Shown in pieces: positions 52,017 through 61,580 of a stretch of 64,000 nucleotides of DNA. Location: NCBI GenBank assembly GCA_037013495.1, contig CM072810.1, positions 54,360,843 through 54,424,842 on the forward strand. Reading direction: 5' to 3'. Both the position numbers and the translations under genes were made by a program. The stretch comes from Hippophae tibetana (Eukaryota > Streptophyta > Magnoliopsida > Rosales > Elaeagnaceae). How positions within the stretch are numbered: position 1 is the stretch's first letter; every line of letters starts with the position of its first letter. A model generated the notes under the pieces. It saw only the letters and a program-made list of their open reading frames with translations, searched no databases and was not told where the DNA came from.

Positions 52017-55000
52017 ATGTCACAAGGATGTTACCTGCCATGCACCACACAAGTCATTCTAAATGACCCTTGGAAACAACATAAAAAGGTTACCTACAAC
52101 AACGTGTCCAGGGATGGTACTTACCTCGGTTGCGTCATTCCGTCTCTTTTAAGGGAAATTCATCTCGAGCTTGGGTTTTTATTGGATTCGAACCTGAGAT
52201 CATGTTTTGATACCAAATATATGAAAAATAGCTAATCCTTCCTACCGAAAGCTTAAGTATTCAATTCGGGACGCTTGAACTGTCACACTTATTCCTCGTT
52301 CAAAGCTTACACCAAGTCACGAGAATGTTACCTCCCATGTACCACACAAGTCATTCTAAATGATCCTTGGAAAGAACATAAAAAGGTTACCCACAACAAC
52401 TAGCCCAGGAATGGTACTTACCTCGTTTGCATCATTCCGTCTCTTTTAAGGGAAATTCATATCGAACTTGGGTTTTTATGCGATTCGAACCTGAGATCAT
52501 GTTTTGATACCAAACATATGAAAAATTGCTAATCCTTCCTTCCTAAAGCTTAAGCTTTGAATTCGGGACGCTTGAACTGTCACACCTATTCCTCGTTCAA
52601 AGCTCACACCAAGTCGCGAGGATGTTTTCCCCCATGAACGACACAAGTCATTCTAAATGACCATTGGAAAAAACATAGAAAGGTTACCCACAAAAACGAC
52701 CCCGAGGGATGGTATTTACCTTGGTTGCGTTATTCCGTCTCTTATAAGGGAAATTCATCTCAAACTTGTGCTTTTATGGGATTCGAGCCTGAGATAATGT
52801 TTTGATACCAAACATAGGAAAAATAGCTAATCCTTCCTCCCTAAATCTTAAGCTTTAAATACGGGATGCTTGAACTATCACACTTAATCGTCGTTCAAAG
52901 CTCACACCAAGTCACGAGGATGTTTTCCCCCATGAACGACACAAGTCATTCTAAATGACCCTTGGAAAGAACATAGTCACGAGAATGTTTCCCCACATGC
53001 ATGACACAAGTCATTCTAAATGACCCTTGGAAACAACATAGAAAGCTTACCTATAACAACGTGCCCAGGGATGGTACTTACCTCGATTGCGTCATTCCGT
53101 CTCTTTTAAGGCAAATTCATCTCGAACTTGGGTTTTTATTGGATTCGAACCTGAGATCATGTTTTGATACCAAACATAGGAAAAATAGCTAATCCTTCCT
53201 CCCTAAAGCTTAAGCTTTCAATACGGGACGCTTGAACTATCACCCTTAATCCTCGTTCAAAGCTCACACCAAGTCACGAGGATGTTTTCCCCATGAACGA
53301 CACAAGTCATTCTAAATGACCCTTGGAAACAACATTGAAACGTTACCCACAACAACGACCCGAGGGATGGTACTTACCTGGGTTGCGTCATTCCGTCTCT
53401 TTTAAGGCAAATTCATCTCGAACTTGTGCTTTTATGGGATTCAAGCCTGAGATAATGTTTTGAAACAGAACATAGGAAAAATAGCTAATCCTTCCTCACT
53501 AAAGCTTAAGCTTTCAATACGGGACGCTTGAACTGTCACACTTAATCCTCGTTCAAAGCTCACACCAAGTCACGAGGATGTTTTCCCCCATGAACGACAC
53601 AAGTCATTCTAAATGACTCTTGGAAACAACATTGAAAGGTTACCCACAACAACGTGCCCAGGGATGGTACTTACCTCGGTTGCGTCATTCCATCTCTTTA
53701 AAGGAAAATTCATCTCGAACTTGGGTTTTTATTGGATTCGAACCTGAGATCATGTTTTGGTACCAAATATATGAAAAATAGCTAATCCTTCCTACCTAAA
53801 GCTTAAGTATTCAATTCGGAACGCTTGAACTGTCACACTTATTCCTCGTTCAAAGCTCACACCAAGTCACGAGAATGTTTCCCCACATGCATGACACATG
53901 TCATTCTAAATGACCCTTGGAAACAACATAGAAAGGTTACCTATAACAACGTGCCCAGGGATGGTACTTACCTCGTTGCGTCATTCCGATTCTTTAAAGG
54001 GAAATTCATCTCAAACTTGGGTTTTTATTGGATTCGAACCTGAGATCATGTTTTGATACCAAACATAGGAAAAATAGCTAATCCTTCCTCCCTAAAGCTT
54101 AAGCTTTCAATACGGGACGCTTGAACTATCACCCTTAATCCTCGTTCAAAGCTCACACCAAGTCACGAGGATGTTTTCCCCATGAACGACACAAGTCATT
54201 CTAAATGACCCTTGGAAACAACATTGAAACGTTACCCACAACAACGACCCGAGGGATGGTACTTACCTGGGTTGCGTCATTCCGTCTCTTTTAAGGCAAA
54301 TTCATTACGAACTTGTGCTTTTATGGGATTCGAGCCTGAGATAATGTTTTGAAACAGAACATAGGAAAAATAGCTAATCCTTCCTCACTAAAGCTTAAGC
54401 TTTCAATACGGGACGCTTGAACTGTCACACTTAATCCTCGTTCAAAGCTCACACCAAGTCACGAGGATGTTTTCCCCATGAACGACACAAGTCATTCTAA
54501 ATGACCCTTGGAAACAACATTGAAAGGTTACCCACAACAACGTGCCCAGGGATGGTACTTACCTCGGTTGCGTCATTCCATCTCTTTAAAGGGAAATTCA
54601 TCTCGAACTTGGGTTTTTATTGGATTCGAACCTGAGATCATGTTTTGGTACCAAACATATGAAAAATAGCTAATCCTTCTTACCTAAAGCTTAAGTATTC
54701 AATTCGGAACGCTTGAACTGTCACACTTATTCCTCGTTCAAAGCTCACACCAAGTCACGAGAATGTTTCCCCACATGCATGACACAAGTCATTCTAAATG
54801 ACCCTTGGAAACAACATAGAAAGGTTACCTATAACAACGTGCCCAGGGATGGTACTTACCTCGGTTGCATCATTCCGTCTCTTTTAAGGGAAATTCATAT
54901 CGAACTTGTGTTTTTATACGATTCGAACCTGAGATCGTGTTTTGATACCAAACATAGGAAAAATAGCTAATCGTTCCTTCCTAAAGCTTAAGCTTTCAAT

Positions 55001-55626
55001 ATTGGACACTTTAACTATCGCACTTAATCCTCGTTCAAAGCTCACACCAAGTCACGAGAATGTTTCCCCCCATGCACGACACAAGTCATTCTAAATGACC
55101 ATTGGAAAAAACATAGAAAGGTTACCCACAAAAACGACCCGAGGGATGGTATTTACCTTGGTTGCGTTATTCCGTCTCTTATAAGGGAAATTCATCTCGA
55201 ACTTGTGCTTTTATGGGATTCGAGCATGAGATAATGTTTTGATACCAAACATAGGAAAAATAGCTAATCCTTCCTCCCTAAATCTTAAGCTTTCAATACG
55301 GGATGCTTGACCTATCATACTTAATCCTCGTTGAAAGCTCACACCAAGTCACGAGGATGTTTTCCCCCATGAACGACAAAAGTCATTCTAAATGACCCTT
55401 GGAAACAACATTGAAAGGGTACCCACAACAACGACCCGAGGGATGGTACTTACCTGGTTTGCGTCATTCCGTCTTTTTTAAGGCAAATTCATCTCGAACT
55501 TGTGCTTTTATGGGATTCGAATCTGAGATAATGTTTTGATACAGAACATATGAAAAATAGCTAATCCTTACTCACTAAAGCTTAAGCTTTCAATACGGGA
55601 CGCTTGAACTGTCACACTTAATCCTT
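52017..55626 (+). repeat. Domain G HOR copy 2 (about 3610 bp, one triplet fewer)
   Basis: It follows copy 1 at a shift of 4514 bp to the first triplet and then at 3626 bp, so one 888-bp triplet is missing. I found no differences from copy 1 in the stretches I compared, including rare variants such as ACGACCCCGAGG, GGATTCAAGCC and TTCATTACGAAC. Copy 2 ends at about 55626 in a partial monomer. Confidence 0.88.
52911..52975 (+). repeat. 65-bp partial monomer (second of four)
   Basis: Exact positional counterpart, 4514 bp downstream, of the one at 48397, with the same GAAAGAACATA ending. It was therefore copied as part of the domain G unit. Confidence 0.85.
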
Positions 55627-56999
55627 TGTTGCATCATTCCGTCTCTTTTAAGGGAAATTCATCTCGAACATGGGTTTTTATTGGATTCGAACCTGAGATC
55701 ATGTTTTGATACCAAACATATGAAAAATAGCTAATCCTTCCAACCTAAAGCTTAAGCATTCAATTCGGGACACTTGAACTGTCACACTTATTCCTCGTTC
55801 AAAGCTCACACCAAGTCACGAGAATGTTTCCCCACATGTATGACACAAGTCATTCTAAATAGCCCTTGGAAACAACTTTGAAAGGTTACCCACAACAACG
55901 AGCCCAGCGATGGTACTTACCTGGGTTGCGTAATTCCGTCTCTTTTAAGGGAAATTCATCTCGAACTTGGGTTTTTATGGGATTCCAACCTGAGATCATG
56001 TTTTGATAACAAACATACGAAAAATAGCTTATCCTTCCTACCTAAAGCTTAAAATTTAAATACGGGACACTTCAACTGTCACACTTAATCCTCGTTCAAA
56101 GCTCACACCATGTCACGAGAATGTTTCCCCACATGCACGACACAAGTCATTCTAAATGACCCTTGGAAACAACATAAAAAGGTTACCTACAACAACGAGC
56201 GTAGGGATGGTACTTACCTCGGTTGCATAAATTCCGTCTCTTTTAAGGGAAATTCATATCAAATTTGGGTTTTCATGCGATTCGAACCCGAGATCATGTT
56301 TTGATACCAAACATAGGAAAAATAGCTAATCCTTCCTACCTAAAGCTTAAGCTTTCAATACGGGACACTTTAACTATCGCACTTAATCCTCGTTCAAAGC
56401 TCACAGCAAATCACGAGAATGTTTCCCCCCATGCACGACACAAGTCATTCTAAATGACCATTGGAAAAAACATAGAAAGGTTACCCACAACAACGACACG
56501 AGGGATGATATTTACCTTGGTTGCGTTATTCCGTCTCTTATAAGGGAAATTCATCTCAAACTTGTGCTTTTATGGGATTCGAGCCTGAGATAATGTTTTG
56601 ATACCAAACATAGAAAAATAGCTAATCCTTCCTCCCTAAATCTTAAGCTTTCAATACGGGATGCTTGAACTATCACACTTAATCGTCGTTCAAAGCTCAC
56701 ACCAAGTCACGAGGATGTTTTACCCCATGAACGACACAAGTCATTCTAAATGAACCTTGGAAACAACATTGAAAGGTAACCAACAACAACGAGCCAGGGA
56801 TGGTACTTACCTGGGTTGCGTCATTCCGTCTCTTTTAAGGCAAATTCATTTCGAACTTGTGCTTTTCTCGGATTCGAGCCTGAGATAATGTTTTGAAACA
56901 GAACATAGGAAAAATAGCTAATCCTTCCTACCTAAAGCTTAAGCTTTCAATTCGGGACGCTTGAACTGTCACACTTAATCCTCGTTCAAAGCTCACTCC
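54461..56999 (+). repeat. Right copy of 9497-bp super-repeat segment
   Basis: Same order as 44964-47502, including the 170-bp partial monomer (junction near 55626), the CTTAAAATTTAAATACGG monomer and the AACCCGAGATC monomer. It leads, as the left copy does, into an ATGTCACAAGGATG monomer at 57000. It overlaps the last triplet of domain G copy 2. Confidence 0.83.
55539..55708 (+). repeat. Partial monomer of about 170 bp (second copy)
   Basis: At about 55626 TTAATCCT runs into TTGTTGCATCATTCC, with the same part of the monomer absent as near 46130. The spacing between the flanking markers (54713 to 56110, 1397 bp) is the same as in the left copy (45216 to 46613), so this is one event that was later duplicated. 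Limits approximate. Confidence 0.8.
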
Positions 57000-58189
57000 A
57001 TGTCACAAGGATGTTACCTGCCATGCACCACACAAGTCATTCTAAATGACCCTTGGAAACAACATAGAAAGGTTACCTACAACAACGTGTCCAGGGATGG
57101 TACTTACCTCGGTTGCGTCATTCCGTCTCTTTTAAGGGAAATTCATCTCGAGCTTGGGTTTTTATTGGATTCGAACCTGAGATCATGTTTTGATACCAAA
57201 TATATGAAAAATAGCTAATCCTTCCTACCGAAAGCTTAAGTATTCAATTCGATACGCTTGAACTGTCACACTTATTCCTCCTTCAAAGCTTACACCAAGT
57301 CACGAGAATGTTACCTCTCATGCACTACACAAGTCATTCTAAATTATCCTTGGAAACAACATAAAAAGGTTACCCACAACAACTAGCCCAGGAATGGTAC
57401 TTACCTCGTTTGCATCATTCTGTCTCTTTTAAGGGAAATTTATCATGAACTTGGGCTTTTATAGGATTCGAACCTGAGATCATGTTTTGATACCAAACAT
57501 ATGAAAAATAGCTAATCCTTCCTTCCTAAAGCTTAAGATTTCAATACGGGACGCTTGAACTATCACACTTAATCCTCGTTCAAAGCTCACACCAAGTCAC
57601 GAGGATGTTGTCCCCCATGCACGACACAAGTCATTCTAAATGACCCTTGGAAACAACATAGAAAGGTTACCTACAACAACGAGCGCAAGGATGGTACTTA
57701 CCTCGGTTGCATCATTCTGTCTCTTTTAAGGGAAATTCATATCGAACTTGGGTTTTTATGCGATTCGAACCTGAGATCATGTTTTGATACCAAACATAGG
57801 AAAAATGGCTAATCTTTCCTTCCTAAAGCTTAAGCTTTCAATACGGGACACTTTAACTATCGCAATTAATCCTCGTTCAAAGCTCACACCAAGTCACGAG
57901 AATGTTTCCCCCCATGCACGACACAAGTCATTCTAAATGACCATTGGAAAAAACATAGAAAGGTTACCCACAACAACGACACGAGGGATGATATTAACCT
58001 TGGTTGCGTTATTCCGTCTCTTATAAGGGAAATTCATCTCAAACTTGTGCTTTTATGGGATTCGAGCATGAGATAATGTTTTGATACCAAACATAGGAAA
58101 AATAGCTAATCCTTCCTCCCTAAATCTTAAGCTTTCAATACGGGATGCTTGACCTATCACACTTAATCGTCGTTCAAAGCTCACACCAA

Positions 58190-58254
58190 GTCACGAGGAT
58201 GTTTTCCCCCATGAACGACACAAGTCATTCTAAATGACCCTTGGAAACAACATA
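58190..58254 (+). repeat. 65-bp partial monomer (third of four)
   Basis: GTCACGAGG to ACATA followed by GTCACGAGAATG. Corrected for phase, the distance from the marker at 57000 is 1253 bp, which is 4x297+65. Here the ending is GAAACAACATA rather than the GAAAGAACATA of the domain G copies. Confidence 0.85.
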
Positions 58255-58551
58255 GTCACGAGAATGTTTCCCCACATGCATGACACAAGTCATTCTAAAT
58301 GACCCTTGGAAACAACATAGAAAGCTTACCTATAACAACGTGCCCAGGGATGGTACTTACCTCGGTTGCGTCATTCCGTCTCTTTTAAGGGAAATTCATC
58401 TCGAACTTGGGTTTTTATTGGATTCGAACCTGAGATCATGTTTTGATACCAAACATATGAAAAATAGCTAATCCTTCCTACCTAAAGCTTAAGCATTCAA
58501 TTCGGGACGCTTGAACTGTCACACTTATTCCTCCTTCAAAGCTCACACCAA

Positions 58552-58616
58552 GTCACGAGAATGTTTCCCCACATGTATGACACAAGTCATTCTAAATGAC
58601 CCTTGGAAACAACATA
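58552..58616 (+). repeat. 65-bp partial monomer (fourth of four)
   Basis: Same break as the others, 362 bp (297+65) after the third one. Its left part is of the CATGTATGACAC class instead of the CATGAACGACAC class, so either the break was transferred to another class by gene conversion or exchange, or it arose again at the same site. Confidence 0.82.
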
Positions 58617-58911
58617 GTCACGAGAATGTTTCCCCACATGCATGACACAAGTCATTCTAAATGACCCTTGGAAACAACATAGAAATCTTACCTATAACAA
58701 CGTGCCCAGGGTAGGTACTTGCCTCGGTTGCGTAATTCCGTCTCTTTTAAGGGAAATTCATCTCGAACTTGGGTTTTTATGGGATTCCAACCTGAGATCA
58801 TGTTTTGATAACAAACATACGAAAAATAGCTTATCCTTCCTACCTAAAGCTTAAAATTTAAATACGGGACACTTGAACTGTCACACTTAATCCTCGTTCA
58901 AAGCTCACACC

Positions 58912-61580
58912 TTGTCACGAGAATGTTTCCCCACATGCACGACACAAGTCATTCTAAATGACCCTTGGAAACAACATAAAAAGGTTACCTACAACAACGA
59001 GCGCAGGGATGGTACTTACCTCGGTTGCATCATTCCGTCTCTTTTAAGGAAAATTCATATCGAATTTGGGTTTTTATGCGATTCGAACCCGAGATCATGT
59101 TTTGATACCAAACATAAGAAAAATTGCTAATCCTTCCTACCTAAAGCTTAAGCTTTCAATACGGGACACTTTAAATATCGCACTTAATCCTCGTTCGAAG
59201 CTTACACCAAGTCACGAGAATGTTTCCCCCCATGCACGACACAAGTCATTCTAAATGACCATTGGAAAAAAGATAGAAAGTTTACCCACAAGAACGACAC
59301 GAGGGATGGTATTTACCTTGGTTGCGTTATTCCGTCTCTTATAAGGGAAATTCATCTCAAACTTGTGCTTTTATGGGATTCGAGCCTGAGATAATGTTTT
59401 GATACCAAACATAGGAAAAATAGCTAATCCTTCCTCCCTAAATCTTAAGCTTTCAATACGGGATGCTTGAACTATCACACTTAATCCTCGTTCAAAGCTC
59501 ACACCAAGTCACGAGGATGTTTTCCCCCGTGAACGACACAAGTCATTCTAAATGACCCTTGGAAACAACATTGAAAGGTTACCAACAACAACGAGCCAGG
59601 GATGGTACTTACCTGGGTTGCGTCATTCCGTCTCTTTTAAGGCAAATTCATCTCGAACTTGTGCTTTTATGGGATTCGAGCCTGAGATAATGTTTTGAAA
59701 CAGAACATAGGAAAAATAGCTAATCCTTCCTACCTAAAGCTTAAGCTTTCAATTCGGGACGCTTGAACTGTCACACTTAATCCTCGTTCAAAGCTCACTC
59801 CATGTCACGAGGATGTTACCTGCTATGCACCACACAAGTCATTCTAAATGACCCTTGGAAACAACATTGAAAGGTTACCTACAACAACGTGTCCAGGGAT
59901 GGTACTTACCTCGGTTGCGTCATTCCGTCTGTTTTAAGGGAAATTCATCTCGAGCTTGGGTTTTTATTGCATTCGAACCTGAGATCATGTTTTGATACCA
60001 AATATATGAAAAATAGCTAATCCCTCCTACCTAAAGCTTAAGTATTCAATTCGGGACGCTTGAACTGTCACACTTATTCCTCGTTCAAAGCTTACACCAA
60101 GTCACGAGAATGTTACCTCCCATGCACCACACAAGTCATTCTAAATGATCCTTGGAAACAACATAAAAAGGTTACCCACAACAACTAGCCCAGGAATGGT
60201 ACTTACCTCGTTTGCATCATTCTGTCTCTTTTAAGGGAAATTTATCATGAACTTGGGCTTTCATGGGATTCGAACCTGAGATCATGTTTTGATACCAAAC
60301 ATATGAAAAATAGCTAATTCTTCCTTCCTAAAGCTTAAGATTTCAATACGGGACGCTTGAACTATCACACTTAATCCTCGTTCAAAGCTCACACCAAGTC
60401 ACGAGGATGTTTTCCCCCATGCACGACACAAGTCATTCTAAATGACCCTTGGAAACAACATAGAAAGGTTACCTACAACAACGAGCGCAAGGATGGTACT
60501 TACCTCGGTTGCATCATTCTGTCTCTTTTAAGGGAAATTCATATCGAACTTGGGTTTTTATGCGATTCGAACCTGAGATCATGTTTTGATACCAAACGTA
60601 GGAAAAATAGCTAATCTTTCCTTCCTAAAGCTTAAGCTTTCAATACGGGACACTTTAACTATCGCACTTAATCCTCGTTCAAAGCTCACACCAAGTCATG
60701 AGAATGTTTCCCCCCATGCACGACACAAGTCATTCTAAATGACCATTGGAAAAAACATAGAAAGGTTACCCACACCAACGACCCTAGGGATGGTATTTAC
60801 CTTGGTTGCGTTATTCCATCTCTTATAAGGGAAATTCATCTCGAACTTGTGCTTTTATGGGATTCGAGCCTGAGATAATGTTTTGATACCAAACATAAGA
60901 AAAATAGCTAATCCTTCCTCCCTAAATCTTAAGCTTTCAATACGGGACGCTTGAACTGTCACACTTAATCCTCGTTCAAAGCTCACACCAAGTCACGAGG
61001 ATGTTTTCCCCCATGAACGACACAAGTCATTCTAAATGACCCTTGGAAACAACATTGAAAGGTTACCAACAATAACGAGCCCAGGGATGGTACTTTCCTG
61101 GGTTGCGTCATTCCGTCTCTTTTATGGAAAATTCATCTCGAACTTGTGCTTTTATGGGATTCGAGCCTGAGATAATGTTTTTGAAACAGAACATAGGAAA
61201 AATAGCTAATCCTTCCTACCTAAAGAGCTTTCAATTCGGGACACTTGAACTGTCACACTTAATCCTCGTTCAAAGCTCACTCCATGTCACGAGGATGTTA
61301 CCTGCCATGCACCACACAAGTCATTCTAAATGACCCTTGGAAACAACATAGAAAGGTTACCTACAACAACGTGTCCAGGGATGGTACTTACCTCGGTTGC
61401 GTCATTCCGTCTCTTTTAAGGGAAATTCATCTCGAACTTGGGTTTTTATTGGATTCGAACCTGAGATCATGTTTTGATACCAAACATATGAAAAATAGCT
61501 AATCCTTCCTACCTAAAGCTTAAAATTTAAATATGGGACACTTGAACTGTCACACTTAATCCTCGTTCAAAGCTCACACC
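58912..61580 (+). repeat. Domain F HOR copy 1 (9 monomers, 2669 bp)
   Basis: Nine monomers, 9x297 minus 4. Order: CGCAGGG/AACCCGAGATC, ACGACACGAGGG, AACGAGCCAGGG, GTTACCTGC, CTAGCCCAGG, CGCAAGGATGG, ACCCTAGGG, TTTCCTGGG, then GTTACCTGCCATG with GTGTCCAGGG. Markers at 58912 and 59066 recur at 61581 and 61735. Confidence 0.87.

Larger units (their letters stand above)
57000..58911 (+). repeat. Link between super-repeat and domain F
   Basis: It begins like domain G (ATGTCACAAGG, GTTACCTGCCATG). After about 57400 it takes the domain F path (ATTTATCATGAAC, CGCAAGGATGG), then a monomer with ACGACACGAGGG, and then two 65-bp partial monomers separated by one full monomer. It shows mosaic descent from the G and F types. 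Confidence 0.75.
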
